Assembly (NCBI GenBank): GCA_019449655.1
Contig: JAHQXD010000001.1
Location: 1,058,427 to 1,122,426 of the forward strand
Reading direction: 5' to 3'
DNA: 64,000 nucleotides
Origin: Ferrigenium straubiae
GTDB lineage: Bacteria > Pseudomonadota > Gammaproteobacteria > Burkholderiales > Gallionellaceae
Below are positions 40,295 through 49,182 of this stretch, piece after piece; position 1 is the first letter of the stretch; the number at the start of each line of letters is the position of its first letter. The notes under the pieces are model-generated. The model was not told the origin of the DNA and searched no databases. It saw only the letters and a list, made by a program, of their open reading frames with translations. Made by a program: the position numbers and the translations under genes.

Positions 40295-40648
40295 ATGATC
40301 ACCATCGAACAAACCGACAACCTCGTCAACGTCGCCGTCATCGGCGAATTCACCCTCGCCGACTTCAAGACCTTCGAGGAGCAATCGCTGTACAAGCTCA
40401 AATCGCCCGGCCCGCTGAACCTGCTGTTCGACCTGCGCGGCATGATCGACTACACCGTGGACGTAGCCTGGGAAGAGATCAAGTTCTTCAGCCGCGAACA
40501 CAACCACGACTTCAGCAGGATCGCCGTGGTCACCACCGACCAGTGGCTCACCTGGCAGGCGTGGCTGTCGCGCCTGTTTATCGACGCCGACATCAAGGTG
40601 TTCACGGATTACGCCGAGGCGCAGGCCTGGACACAGGAAATGCAGTAA
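40295..40648 (+). CDS. SpoIIAA-like (STAS/SEC14-type) protein
   Basis: 117 aa cytoplasmic protein with alternating beta/alpha pattern: ITIEQTDNLVNVAVIGEFTL, LLFDLRGMIDYTVDVAWEEI, FSRIAVVTTDQWLTWQAW and DADIKVFTDYAEAQAW. This matches the SpoIIAA-like fold family found as lone proteins in many bacteria. Binding of small lipophilic or metabolite ligands has been suggested for relatives; function here is unknown. Start ATG 40295. Confidence 0.8.
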   Translation: MITIEQTDNLVNVAVIGEFTLADFKTFEEQSLYKLKSPGPLNLLFDLRGMIDYTVDVAWEEIKFFSREHNHDFSRIAVVTTDQWLTWQAWLSRLFIDADIKVFTDYAEAQAWTQEMQ

Positions 40649-40663
40649 ACGAAAGTGCCCGCA

Positions 40664-40927
40664 ATGCAAAAAGAAAAAACCGATGATGAGTACCTCGACA
40701 ATATCAAGGAAAAAATACTCATCCTGCTCGAACAGCACGAAAAACTGGAGCCGGAGCAAATTTCAAGACTCCTGGGGACGGGAATTCAACTTGTCCTGTT
40801 CCACCTGGAAGGCCTTAAAAAATCCAGCATGGTCATGGACTACCATTCGCCCGGCAATCCGGGCTATTGGGGAATCATTCAGGACGGCCGGGCTTATCTG
40901 GTTCACCATGGCATGCTTCCGGAATAA
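40664..40927 (+). CDS. Small winged-helix-like protein
   Basis: 87 aa. Not recognised by family, but the layout of helices (ILILLEQHEKLEPEQISRLL, then IQLVLFHLEGLKKSSMVMDY) followed by a short beta wing (NPGYWGIIQDGRAYL) looks like a MarR/ArsR-type winged helix. It could be a DNA-binding regulator. ATG 40664 is preferred over the GTG three codons earlier. It lies 15 bp after the SpoIIAA-like gene and is probably co-transcribed. Confidence 0.6.
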   Translation: MQKEKTDDEYLDNIKEKILILLEQHEKLEPEQISRLLGTGIQLVLFHLEGLKKSSMVMDYHSPGNPGYWGIIQDGRAYLVHHGMLPE

Positions 40928-41102
40928 CGGCTCGTGCAGAGCGCAATAAGCCTGCCTCCCCATCCACAAAAGCAGGCCTGCTCAGGGAAACGGCGATATA
41001 TTTTCCGCCGATTCGCGAAACGATAGATCTGTCCTTTAGGTTTTAGCCGCTACAGCACCGCTCCCCCGGGCCGGTGCCTGCTATTCAACGAAGGAGAAAA
41101 AC
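40928..41102. other. Intergenic region upstream of Cache protein
   Basis: 175 bp. Contains the ribosome site GAAGGAG just before the next ATG and a small GC hairpin (GCACCG/CGGTGC near 41054-41077). No gene is seen. Confidence 0.5.
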
Positions 41103-41891
41103 ATGATCGGGAAAAGCTTTTTTCTGCGTTTGTTTTTTTTCATCGCCCTTCTGCCGGCCCTCGCCTGCGCCCAGCCTCCTTCTGAAATCCCGTTACCTCC
41201 GGGCAGGGATGCGCAAAGCCTGCTCTCCGCCTTTGCGTCCTACACTGACTTGCGCATCGGTTCCGTGCAGCGCAGCCTCGAGATACTGGCCTCCACGGCC
41301 GAGGTAAGATCGGGCAAGTGGGAGCGCATGAAGGGCTTGCTGGGCGCTTATCAGAAATCGGAGGACGGGCTCATCGTCTGGTATGTGCGTCCCGACGGGA
41401 GCTATGACACCGCCGACAAGGGCCTCATGGATGCCAAGCTGAGCGACCGGAGCTATTTCCCCGACCTCATGGCGGGCATGAAGATCACGGGCGCGCTGGT
41501 GGTCAGCAAGAGCACCGGCCAGCGCTCCGCCGTGATCGCAGTTCCCATCAGGAAGGGCGGCAAGATAATCGGGGCGATCGGCGCATCGCTTTTCCTCGAC
41601 ACGCTCTCCCATCAGGTCGGTTCCACCCTCGACCTGCGGCCGGGGGCCGCCTTTTTCGCCATGGCCCCGGACGGCCTGACCACCCTGCACAGCAGGACAG
41701 ACCGCCACTTCCTGGACCCGCGTGAACTGGGGAGCGAGACGCTCAAAAAGGCCGCGAACGAGATGCTGGCCGGGACTGCGGGGGAGGTGAGCTACGAGTT
41801 CGACAATGCGACGAAGACGGCGCTCTACCGGACCTCCCTCCTCACGCAGTGGAAATTCGTGCTGACCTTCAGCCCTGCTGCGCAGAAATAG
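41103..41891 (+). CDS. Stand-alone exported Cache-domain protein
   Basis: 262 aa. Signal peptide at residues 1-23 (cut near ALACAQ), then one Cache-like sensor domain: the pattern GLIVWYVRPDGSYDTADKGL, LSDRSYFPDLMAGMKITGAL, RSAVIAVPIRKGGKIIGAIG is that of dCache ligand modules. There is no membrane helix or output domain after it, so it is a periplasmic binding-type protein, perhaps handing a ligand to a receptor. GAAGGAG precedes the ATG. No partner gene is adjacent. Confidence 0.8.
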   Translation: MIGKSFFLRLFFFIALLPALACAQPPSEIPLPPGRDAQSLLSAFASYTDLRIGSVQRSLEILASTAEVRSGKWERMKGLLGAYQKSEDGLIVWYVRPDGSYDTADKGLMDAKLSDRSYFPDLMAGMKITGALVVSKSTGQRSAVIAVPIRKGGKIIGAIGASLFLDTLSHQVGSTLDLRPGAAFFAMAPDGLTTLHSRTDRHFLDPRELGSETLKKAANEMLAGTAGEVSYEFDNATKTALYRTSLLTQWKFVLTFSPAAQK

Positions 41892-41895
41892 GAAA

Positions 41896-41923
41896 CAAAA
41901 AACCCGCCGAAGCGGGTTTTTTC
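41896..41923. terminator. Bidirectional terminator
   Basis: AACCCGC-CGAA-GCGGGTT (41901-41918) with A-run before and T-run after. It can end both the Cache gene (plus) and rpmB-rpmG (minus), which converge here. Confidence 0.9.
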
Positions 41924-41945
41924 TTGTGCTGCGAACCTTGCCGGA

Positions 41946-42113
41946 TTACTTCAGCTTGGTTTCCTTGTAGCTGACATGCTTGCGGGCCACCGGGTCGAAC
42001 TTCATGAATTCGAGCTTTTCCGGGGTGGTGCGCTTGTTCTTGTTGGTGGTGTAGAAATGCCCCGTACCGGCGGAGGATTCCAGCTTGATCTTTTCGCGTG
42101 CGCCTTTTGCCAT
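41946..42113 (-). CDS. rpmG: 50S ribosomal protein L33
   Basis: 55 aa, too short for the usual ORF cut-off. Reverse translation gives [20 protein letters not shown] then [20 protein letters not shown] and ends [10 protein letters not shown], identical in layout to betaproteobacterial L33; it lacks the zinc-ribbon cysteines, so it is the zinc-free form. Follows rpmB by 11 bp, the normal order. Confidence 0.97.
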   Translation of the reverse strand: MAKGAREKIKLESSAGTGHFYTTNKNKRTTPEKLEFMKFDPVARKHVSYKETKLK

Positions 42114-42124
42114 GTTCGTTCTCC

Positions 42125-42361
42125 TTAGATTTTCTCGCCGTTGGCGCGCATTTCGGCCAGCACCGCGTCGATGCCGTTCTTGTCGATGGTACGCAGCGCC
42201 GCATTGGTCAGGCGCAAGCTGACCCAGCGATTTTCGCTTTCAACCCAGAAGCGGCGGCGTTGCAGGTTCGGCAAAAAGCGGCGCTTGGTTTTGTTGTTTG
42301 CATGGGAAACATTGTTCCCGACCATCGGGCCTTTTCCCGTCACTTGACATACACGTGCCAT
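42125..42361 (-). CDS. rpmB: 50S ribosomal protein L28
   Basis: 78 aa, starting [20 protein letters not shown] and containing [20 protein letters not shown], the L28 signature. Cysteine-free apart from Cys5, so it is again the zinc-independent form. First gene of rpmB-rpmG, divergent from pstS. Confidence 0.97.
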   Translation of the reverse strand: MARVCQVTGKGPMVGNNVSHANNKTKRRFLPNLQRRRFWVESENRWVSLRLTNAALRTIDKNGIDAVLAEMRANGEKI

Positions 42362-42454
42362 GGTTCTACTCCAACCGGAATTCAAAAGAGCGCGGATTCT
42401 ACCGAAGGAACACGGAATATTCAACCCGAATTTTGCGGGCCGGTGTTTTGCTCC

Positions 42455-42488
42455 CTGTAATACTTCTGTCACACAAACCCCCTATCAT
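42455..42488 (+). promoter_or_regulatory. Pho box and promoter of pstSCAB
   Basis: CTGTAAT-ACTT-CTGTCAC (42455-42472) matches the PhoB tandem repeat CTGTCAT-N4-CTGTCAT, with the second half at the -35 place. TATCAT (42483-42488) lies 10 bp further on as the -10. The pstS ATG is 68 bp downstream. This predicts induction by phosphate starvation through PhoB, which is not encoded in the window. Confidence 0.8.
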
Positions 42489-42555
42489 GCGCTCCGCATG
42501 AAGGCATTGCCGGTTTACCCCGGCTGACGGCAACAAACAACCTCACGGAGACCCC

Positions 42556-43605
42556 ATGAACGGCAAACTCAGGAAATTCGTCATCGGCACCGCTGCCACC
42601 GCCGCGCTGGTTTGCGCGGGTGCAGGCCAGGCAACCGGCATCACCGGCGCGGGCGCGACCTTCCCCTACCCGATCTACGCCAAGTGGGCCGAGGCCTACA
42701 AGGCGCAGGCCGGCGTCGGGATGAATTACCAGTCCATAGGCTCCGGCGGCGGCATCAAGCAGATCACCGCCAAAACCGTGGATTTCGGCGCTTCTGACAT
42801 GCCGCTCAAGCCTGAAGAGCTCGACAAGAGCGGCCTGATGCAATTCCCGACCGTGATCGGCGGCGTGGTGCCGGTGGTCAACATCAAGGGCATAGCCGCA
42901 GGCCAGCTGAAGCTGGACGGCGCGACGCTGGCAAACATCTATCTCGGTAAGATCACCAAGTGGAACGATCCCGCCCTGGCGGCGCTGAACAAGGACATCC
43001 AGCTGCCCGCCGACAACATCACAGTTGTGCACCGCTCGGACGGTTCCGGCACCACCTTCATCTTCACCAACTACCTGTCCAAGGCCAGCGCGGACTGGAA
43101 GTCCGCCGTCGGTGAAGGCACGGCGGTCTCCTGGAAGGCGGGCACCGGCGGCAAGGGCAACGAGGGTGTGGCATCCTACGTGCAGCGCATCAAGGGCTCC
43201 ATCGGTTACGTGGAATACGCCTATGCGCTGCAGAACAAGATGAACACCGTGCAGTTGAAGAACCGCGACGGCCAGTTCGTCAAGCCTGAGGAAAACAGCT
43301 TCAAGGCCGCGGCTGCCGGTGCGCACTGGGACAAGGCGCCGGGCTTCTACAAGATCCTGACCGACGAGGCGGGAAAGGAAAGCTGGCCGATCAGCGGCGC
43401 GACCTTCGTGCTGATGCACAAGGTGCAGGAAAAACCGGAAACCGGCAAGGAAGTGCTGAAGTTCTTCGACTGGGCATATAACAAGGGCGGCAAGCTGGCC
43501 ACCGACCTGGATTACGTGCCGCTGCCGGAAAATGTCGTGAAGCTGATCCGCGCCGCATGGAAAGCGCAGATCAAGGACGCGACAGGCAAGGCGCTGGTGC
43601 AATAG
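42556..43605 (+). CDS. pstS: Phosphate ABC transporter substrate-binding protein PstS
   Basis: 349 aa, periplasmic. Signal peptide about 1-27. Phosphate-binding motifs are intact: ITGAGATFPYPIYAKW, the SIGSGGGIKQI loop, DFGASDMPL, and HRSDGSGTTFIFTNYL. Captures phosphate and hands it to PstCA. Followed by a hairpin that probably lowers expression of the downstream membrane genes relative to PstS. Confidence 0.96.
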   Translation: MNGKLRKFVIGTAATAALVCAGAGQATGITGAGATFPYPIYAKWAEAYKAQAGVGMNYQSIGSGGGIKQITAKTVDFGASDMPLKPEELDKSGLMQFPTVIGGVVPVVNIKGIAAGQLKLDGATLANIYLGKITKWNDPALAALNKDIQLPADNITVVHRSDGSGTTFIFTNYLSKASADWKSAVGEGTAVSWKAGTGGKGNEGVASYVQRIKGSIGYVEYAYALQNKMNTVQLKNRDGQFVKPEENSFKAAAAGAHWDKAPGFYKILTDEAGKESWPISGATFVLMHKVQEKPETGKEVLKFFDWAYNKGGKLATDLDYVPLPENVVKLIRAAWKAQIKDATGKALVQ

Positions 43606-43622
43606 GCTGCCAAGTTATAATT

Positions 43623-43650
43623 GCGGGGGTCCTAGCCCCCGCTATTTTTT
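43623..43650 (+). terminator. Intercistronic terminator/attenuator pstS-pstC
   Basis: GCGGGGG-TCCTAG-CCCCCGC (43623-43642) followed by TATTTTTT. It stands between pstS and pstC within one operon, so it is likely a partial terminator that keeps PstS in excess of the membrane subunits. Confidence 0.75.
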
Positions 43651-43665
43651 ATTGACGAACTCAAC

Positions 43666-44628
43666 ATGCCGATGTTTTTACGTGAAGCCAGCCTTAGACG
43701 GCACACCGTACTGGACCTGCTGTTCCGCAACCTGACGCGCGTCTCGGCGTTCGGCGTGCTGGCCCTGCTCGGCGCCATCCTCGTCTCGCTGCTCGTCGGC
43801 AGCATGCCCGCCATCCGCGCGTTCGGCTTCGGCTTCCTGGTCAGCTCCGAGTGGGATCCGGTCAATGAGCAGTTCGGCGCGCTGATCCCCATCGTCGGCA
43901 CGCTGGTCACCTCCGCCATCGCGCTCGCCATCGCCATCCCGGTCAGTTTCGGCATCGCGCTATTCCTCACCGAACTGTCGCCACGCATCCTGCGCCGCCC
44001 GCTCGGCATCGCCGTCGAACTGCTGGCAGGCATCCCCAGCATCATCTACGGCATGTGGGGGCTGTTCGTGTTCGCGCCGCTGTTCGCCGACCATGTCGAG
44101 CCCTGGCTCAACGACCATATCGGGGCGATGCCGTATATCGGCCCGTTCTTCTCCGGCCCGCCGATGGGCATCGGCATGCTGACTGCCGGCATCATCCTCG
44201 CCATCATGGTGATCCCGTTCATCGCTTCGGTGATGCGCGACGTGTTCGAGGTGGTGCCCACGCTGCTCAAGGAATCGGCCTACGGCCTGGGCGCGACCAC
44301 CTGGGAGGTCATGTGGAAGGTCGTGCTGCCCTACACGAGGATCGGCGTGGTCGGCGGCATCATGCTGGGGCTGGGGCGCGCGCTCGGCGAAACCATGGCC
44401 GTCACCTTCGTGATCGGCAACGCGCATGAACTCAGCCAATCCCTGCTGATGCCCGGCAACAGCATCGCCTCGGCGCTCGCCAACGAATTCACCGAGGCCT
44501 ACGGGGAGCTCTACACCTCCGCGCTGATCGAACTCGGCCTGATCCTGTTCTTCATCACCTTCGTGGTCCTGTCGCTCGCGCGCTACATGCTCTACAAGCT
44601 CGGCAAGCGCGAAGGCCAGGCCGCATAA
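43666..44628 (+). CDS. pstC: Phosphate ABC transporter permease PstC
   Basis: 320 aa, six membrane helices. The EAA-like loop is in [20 protein letters not shown] and the conserved [18 protein letters not shown] follows, both PstC features. Forms the inner-membrane channel with PstA. ATG 43666; the pstA start follows 5 bp after the stop. Confidence 0.95.
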   Translation: MPMFLREASLRRHTVLDLLFRNLTRVSAFGVLALLGAILVSLLVGSMPAIRAFGFGFLVSSEWDPVNEQFGALIPIVGTLVTSAIALAIAIPVSFGIALFLTELSPRILRRPLGIAVELLAGIPSIIYGMWGLFVFAPLFADHVEPWLNDHIGAMPYIGPFFSGPPMGIGMLTAGIILAIMVIPFIASVMRDVFEVVPTLLKESAYGLGATTWEVMWKVVLPYTRIGVVGGIMLGLGRALGETMAVTFVIGNAHELSQSLLMPGNSIASALANEFTEAYGELYTSALIELGLILFFITFVVLSLARYMLYKLGKREGQAA

Positions 44629-44633
44629 CGATC

Positions 44634-45479
44634 ATGCTGGGACTCTACACACGCCGCCGCATCGTCAACGCCCTGGGCCTCGCCGTCTCGATGCTCGCCA
44701 TGGGGTTCGGCCTGTTCTGGCTGTGCTGGATACTCTGGACGCTGCTGGTGCACGGCCTGCCTGCGCTCGCCCCGGTGGTGTTCACGCAGATGACCCCGCC
44801 GCCGGGAAGCTCCGGCGGCCTGCTCAACGCCATCGCCGGCAGCCTGGCGATGACGCTGGTCGGCGTGCTGATCGGTACGCCCATCGGCATCCTGGCCGGC
44901 ACCTATCTCGCCGAATTCGGCCAGCGCGGCTGGCTCGCCCCGATCACGCGCTTCATCAACGACGTGCTGCTCTCCGCGCCGTCCATCGTGATCGGCCTGT
45001 TCGTGTATGAGGTCTATGTCGTCCACGTCAAGCATTTCTCCGGCTGGGCAGGCGCGCTGGCGCTGGCCATCATCGTCATCCCGATCGTGATCCGCACCAC
45101 CGAAAACATGCTGCGCCTGGTGCCCAACACCCTGCGCGAAGCGGCTGCGGCGCTCGGCGCACCGCAGTGGAAGATCATCAACTTCGTCACGCTGCGCGCC
45201 GCGCGCGCCGGGATCATCACCGGCGTGATGCTCGCCGTCGCGCGCATCAGCGGCGAGACCGCGCCGCTACTGTTCACCGCGCTGAACAACCAGTTCTGGA
45301 ACAGCAACATGGACCAGCCGATGGCTAACCTGCCGGTGGTGATCTTCCAGTTCGCGATGAGCCCCTACGAAGACTGGCAGAAACTGGCCTGGGCCGGCGC
45401 ACTGCTCATCACCTTCAGCGTGCTGACGCTCAACATCCTGGCGCGCGTGCTGTTCCGCCAGAAGTCCGCCTCTCACTAA
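44634..45479 (+). CDS. pstA: Phosphate ABC transporter permease PstA
   Basis: 281 aa, six helices. EAA loop [20 protein letters not shown], then [20 protein letters not shown], characteristic of PstA. It is coupled tightly between pstC and pstB (5 and 12 bp gaps). Confidence 0.95.
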   Translation: MLGLYTRRRIVNALGLAVSMLAMGFGLFWLCWILWTLLVHGLPALAPVVFTQMTPPPGSSGGLLNAIAGSLAMTLVGVLIGTPIGILAGTYLAEFGQRGWLAPITRFINDVLLSAPSIVIGLFVYEVYVVHVKHFSGWAGALALAIIVIPIVIRTTENMLRLVPNTLREAAAALGAPQWKIINFVTLRAARAGIITGVMLAVARISGETAPLLFTALNNQFWNSNMDQPMANLPVVIFQFAMSPYEDWQKLAWAGALLITFSVLTLNILARVLFRQKSASH

Positions 45480-45491
45480 CAGGATTTGCCC

Positions 45492-46265
45492 ATGAACGCC
45501 GAAAGCACCGTCAATCCCAAGATCGTCGTAAAGGACCTCTGCTTCTATTACGGCAATTACTGCGCGCTCAAGAACATCAACCTGAGCATCGCCGAGAAGA
45601 TGGTGACCGCCTTCATCGGCCCGTCCGGCTGCGGCAAGTCCACCCTGCTGCGCACCTTCAACCGCATGTACCAGCTCTACCCGAAGCAGCGAGCCACTGG
45701 GGAAATCCTGCTGGACGGCGCGAACATCCTCGACAAGTCGCAGGACCTGAACATGCTGCGCGCCAGGATCGGCATGGTGTTCCAGAAACCCACGCCGTTC
45801 CCGATGTCGATCTACGACAACATCGCGTTCGGCGTGAAGCTCTACGAAAATCTCAGCAAGAACGACATGGACGAGCGCGTCGAATGGGCGCTGCGCAAGG
45901 CCGCGCTGTGGACCGAGGCCAAGGACAAGCTCAAGCAGAGCGGCACCGGGCTTTCCGGCGGCCAGCAGCAGCGCCTGTGCATCGCGCGCGCCATCGCCGT
46001 CAAGCCGCAGGTGCTGCTGCTCGACGAACCGACCTCGGCGCTCGACCCGATCTCCACCGCGCATATCGAGAAGCTCATCGACGAGCTGAAGGAAGACTTC
46101 ACCATCGTCATCGTGACCCACAACATGCAGCAAGCAGCCCGCGTCTCCGACTACACCGCCTACATGTACCTGGGCGACCTGATCGAGTTCGGCGACACCA
46201 GCACGGTGTTCACCAACCCGAAACGCAAGGAGACTGAAGATTACATTACCGGTCGCTTTGGATAA
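45492..46265 (+). CDS. pstB: Phosphate ABC transporter ATPase PstB
   Basis: 257 aa. Walker [20 protein letters not shown]-loop [17 protein letters not shown], signature [17 protein letters not shown] and Walker [13 protein letters not shown] are all present. Start ATG 45492 with AGGA 7 nt upstream. The last codons (ITGRFG) overlap the first hairpin of the palindrome array. No phoU follows, which is unusual for this operon. Confidence 0.97.
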   Translation: MNAESTVNPKIVVKDLCFYYGNYCALKNINLSIAEKMVTAFIGPSGCGKSTLLRTFNRMYQLYPKQRATGEILLDGANILDKSQDLNMLRARIGMVFQKPTPFPMSIYDNIAFGVKLYENLSKNDMDERVEWALRKAALWTEAKDKLKQSGTGLSGGQQQRLCIARAIAVKPQVLLLDEPTSALDPISTAHIEKLIDELKEDFTIVIVTHNMQQAARVSDYTAYMYLGDLIEFGDTSTVFTNPKRKETEDYITGRFG

Positions 46266-46584
46266 GCGACCAGTAATGTAACGGTGGAGACAACAAGCCG
46301 AAGGCTTGTTGCGGCGTAAACTAACATGCGCAGCATGTTACGTTGGAGCCACTAATGCGCGTAGCGCGTTATGTCGAAACCACTATATTACGGGCAGGTT
46401 CGGTTAACCTGTCCGTAATATAGCGGTGGAGGCTAACCTTCAGGTTATGCCGTAACCACTACATCACAGGGCAATTCGGTTAATCGCCCTGTGATGTGGC
46501 GACGGAGGCTAACATGAGCGCAGCGAATGTTAAGCCGCAAAGCGGCGGCTGAAGCCACTACATCACCGGCCTCGGTTAAGTGCA
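46243..46584. repeat. Palindrome array after pstB
   Basis: About 340 bp made almost wholly of hairpins. Long stems at 46243-46279, 46383-46423 and 46459-46499 (the last two with identical CGGTT loops and 18-base arms) alternate with short stems at 46291-46311, 46322-46340, 46353-46371, 46434-46447, 46510-46532 and 46534-46546. Between them GGTGGAGGC recurs before short stems and GCCGTAACC-type sequence after, able to pair as an outer helix. A fourth long unit starts at 46559 but is cut short. No ORF. Best read as a dispersed repeat cluster or a structured 3' UTR. Confidence 0.8.
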
Positions 46585-46598
46585 TAAACCATCAAAGT

Positions 46599-46628
46599 AA
46601 AAAAGCCCGGACCAAGCCGGGCTTTTTT
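46599..46628. terminator. Bidirectional terminator
   Basis: GCCCGG-ACCAAG-CCGGGC (46605-46622) with A-run before and TTTTTT after. It ends the pst/array transcript and the glycine-zipper gene that converges from the right. Confidence 0.9.
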
Positions 46629-46643
46629 ACGGGGTAGAACCAA

Positions 46644-47345
46644 TTACTGATAATTGGGCCTGTCCCTGCGGTCTTCATAACGGCGGCTTTGCCAATCCTC
46701 ATTGCGGCGATCCTGCCGATCTTCGATGACGCTCACCCCCACACGGATCGTCGAACCGGGCTGGTATGGCAGGGTGGTGGTGATGTCCTGGCCGTTGTAG
46801 CGGTAGGTCACGTTGTAACCCTTGATGACCTCGCGGCTGTTTTGCACTTCGCGGCAACGCTCGACCTGTTCGGTACGCGGCTGGTCCGGATTGGCGACGC
46901 GGTCGCCGATCACCGCACCGGCGATGCCGCCTACCGCAGTCGCTGCCTTGTTGCCCGTGCCGCCGCCGACCTGACTGCCCAGCACCGCACCGGCCACGCC
47001 GCCGACCACCGCGCCGGTTGCGGAACGGTTACTGTCCGGATTGGCGACTTGATCGCCGATCACCGCGCCGGCCACGGCGCCCGCGCCCGTTGCCACCGTG
47101 CTGCCGTTACCGCCGCCTACCTGGCTGCCCAGCAGGCCACCCGCGACACCGCCGATCACCGCCCCGCCGATGGAGCGCTCCTTCGGGGCGACCTGCACGG
47201 TCTCCTTCCAGCATTCGCGCTTCGGTTCACTGACGCGTTCATAGATGGGGGTGCTGGAAACGACGCGTGCGGTATCGGTAAAATCCGCCGCGTAAGCGCC
47301 GCCATACAGGGAGATCAGGCTCAATACCAACAGACTCTTCTTCAT
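46644..47345 (-). CDS. Exported glycine-zipper 2TM-type protein
   Basis: 233 aa. Signal peptide MKKSLLVLSLISLYGGAYAA (no lipobox), then two consecutive glycine-zipper repeats, each like GGAVIGGVAGGLLGSQVGGG followed by AGAVIGDQVANPD; the second copy is near-identical. The C-terminus has a REVIKGYNVTYRYNGQDITT domain of the outer-membrane SlyB/17-kDa antigen type. Envelope protein, probably in or near the outer membrane. AGGAG before ATG 47345. Highly charged tail (RRYEDRRDR). Confidence 0.85.
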   Translation of the reverse strand: MKKSLLVLSLISLYGGAYAADFTDTARVVSSTPIYERVSEPKRECWKETVQVAPKERSIGGAVIGGVAGGLLGSQVGGGNGSTVATGAGAVAGAVIGDQVANPDSNRSATGAVVGGVAGAVLGSQVGGGTGNKAATAVGGIAGAVIGDRVANPDQPRTEQVERCREVQNSREVIKGYNVTYRYNGQDITTTLPYQPGSTIRVGVSVIEDRQDRRNEDWQSRRYEDRRDRPNYQ

Positions 47346-47483
47346 GTTTTGCTCCTCTGGAAATTTCATGCCATACAACGTGGCGGCATTATGACTTGGC
47401 TCCCGGCCGAATGTTCCAGAATAATTGTTTCAAAATGTAGGGTCTGGCCGCCACCGGAGGTATCCGGCGCTGACGCGTCACTC

Positions 47484-48122
47484 TCACGCAGAACGGCGGC
47501 GGTGGCGGATGAATTCGCCGATGGCGGGAAGAAAGGAGATGACGACGATAGCGAGGATTATCAGGGTGAGGTTGTTCTTGACGAACGGGATGTTGCCGAA
47601 TAAATAGCCCGCCACGGTGAGGCTGCCGATCCACGCCAGACTGCCCAACGCGCTGAACATCACGAACAGGCGGTAGCGCATCAGCCCGATGCCTGCCACG
47701 AACGGCGCGAAGGTGCGGACAATCGGCAGGAAGCGCGCGAACAGGATGGTCTTTCCGCCGTGCTTCTCATAGAAGGCATGGGTCTTGTCGATATGTTCGC
47801 GCTTGATGAGACCGTTGGTGCGCTTCAGCAGGCGCATCCCGATCAGCCTGCCGATCCAGTAGTTGGTGTTGTCGCCGCTAAATGCGGCCAGCATCAGCAG
47901 CGGCGCGAGCCATTCCAGTTGCAGCGCCCCCAGGCCGCAGAGCGCGCCCGCCACGAACAGCAGCGAATCACCGGGCAGGAAGGGCATCACCACCAGCCCG
48001 GTCTCGCAGTAGATGATGAGGAACAGAATGGCGTACACCCAAATGCCGTATTCCTGCGTCAGGGCGAGCAGGTGGGTGTCCAAGTGCAGGACGATGTCGA
48101 TGAAGGTGGCGAACAATTCCAT
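47484..48122 (-). CDS. DedA family membrane protein
   Basis: 212 aa, four to six membrane segments. Signature FLPGDSLLFVAGALCGLG and RFLPIVRTFAPFVAGIGLM are DedA motifs; family members are undecaprenyl phosphate or lipid flippases. The gene follows secF by 3 bp on the same strand. Confidence 0.9.
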   Translation of the reverse strand: MELFATFIDIVLHLDTHLLALTQEYGIWVYAILFLIIYCETGLVVMPFLPGDSLLFVAGALCGLGALQLEWLAPLLMLAAFSGDNTNYWIGRLIGMRLLKRTNGLIKREHIDKTHAFYEKHGGKTILFARFLPIVRTFAPFVAGIGLMRYRLFVMFSALGSLAWIGSLTVAGYLFGNIPFVKNNLTLIILAIVVISFLPAIGEFIRHRRRSA

Positions 48123-48125
48123 GAA

Positions 48126-49082
48126 CTACGGAAGGACTTCTTCGGCCTCGGTCTTTTCCGGTTTGATGAAGTCCTCGCGCGACACGCCGAGCAGCATCAG
48201 CAGGGGGCTCGCGACCAGCACCGAGGAATAGATGCTGAACAGGATGCCGATAGTCAGCGCCATGGCGAAATAGTGCAGCGTCTCGCCACCGAGAAACAGC
48301 ATCGCGCCGACCATCATCTGCGTGCAGCCGTGCGTGATGATGGTGCGGGACATGGTGCGGGTGATCGCGTTGTCGATGATCTCCGCGACCCCGGCCTTGC
48401 GCATGGTACGGAAGTTTTCGCGGATCCGGTCGAACACCACCACCGATTCGTTCACCGAGTAGCCCAGCACCGCCAGCACCGCCGCCAGCACGGACAGCGA
48501 GAACTCCCACTGGAAGAAGGCGAAGAAACCGAGAATGATCACCACGTCGTGCAGGTTGGCGATGATCGCGGACAGGCCGAACTTCCATTCGAAGCGCATC
48601 CACAGGTAGCCGACGATGCCCAGGGACACCAGCAGCAGGGCGAGCGCACCGTTGTCCACGAGGTCCTTGCCGACCTGCGGGCCGACGAATTCCACGCGGC
48701 GCATCTCCATGCTCCCGTCCTTCGCGTGCAGCTTGTCGCACTCCTGCCCGGACAGGGTGGCGCACACCTGCTCGGGCAGGTTGGCGCCCGCCTTGTTCTG
48801 CTTGAGCGGCACCTGGATCAGCACGTCGTGGCTGGAGCCGAAATTCTGCACCAGCGCATCCGGCAGGTCCGCTGCGGCAAGCTGTTCGCGCACCTTGTGG
48901 AGGTCGACGGGCTGCGTGTAATGCACTTCGATCACCGTACCGCCGGTGAAATCCACCCCGAAGTTCAACCCCTTGGTGGCGAGGAAAAATACCGCAAACA
49001 GGAAAGTCACCAGTGAAATGCTGGTGGTGATTTTCCCGTAGCTCATGAACGGGATGTCTTTCTTGATCCTGAAAAATTCCAT
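48126..49082 (-). CDS. secF: Protein translocase subunit SecF
   Basis: 318 aa, six-helix RND-type partner of SecD. LNFGVDFTGGTVIEVHY is the start of the periplasmic domain, and NESVVVFDRIRENFR the conserved TM4-5 loop. Start ATG 49082 (MEFFRIKKDIPFMSYG). Uses the proton gradient to help pull exported proteins through SecYEG. Confidence 0.96.
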   Translation of the reverse strand: MEFFRIKKDIPFMSYGKITTSISLVTFLFAVFFLATKGLNFGVDFTGGTVIEVHYTQPVDLHKVREQLAAADLPDALVQNFGSSHDVLIQVPLKQNKAGANLPEQVCATLSGQECDKLHAKDGSMEMRRVEFVGPQVGKDLVDNGALALLLVSLGIVGYLWMRFEWKFGLSAIIANLHDVVIILGFFAFFQWEFSLSVLAAVLAVLGYSVNESVVVFDRIRENFRTMRKAGVAEIIDNAITRTMSRTIITHGCTQMMVGAMLFLGGETLHYFAMALTIGILFSIYSSVLVASPLLMLLGVSREDFIKPEKTEAEEVLP

Positions 49083-49146
49083 ATTTCTATTCTCCGTTAC
49101 TCCCCCTCTATCCAACTCTCCCCCAAGGAGAGAGCGCTATCGTCCC

Positions 49147-49166
49147 CTCTCCCGCCTGCGGGAGAG
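49147..49166. repeat. Dispersed GCGGGAGAG hairpin between secD and secF
   Basis: CTCTCCCGC-CT-GCGGGAGAG, set among other CCCTCTCC/GGAGAG blocks (49110-49180). A related hairpin sits before mnmA (54629-54650). It is a dispersed repeat of the type seen in many betaproteobacteria, and separates secD from secF by 100 bp. Confidence 0.7.
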
Positions 49167-49182
49167 AGTCAGGGAGAGGGCA

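Noticed and set aside
46243..46584. Integron attC array or CRISPR
   Set aside because: The TAAC...GTTA stems hint at attC core sites, but flanks are GGCTAAC rather than RYYYAAC and there are no cassette ORFs. CRISPR is excluded because spacing is irregular and the repeats are not identical direct copies.
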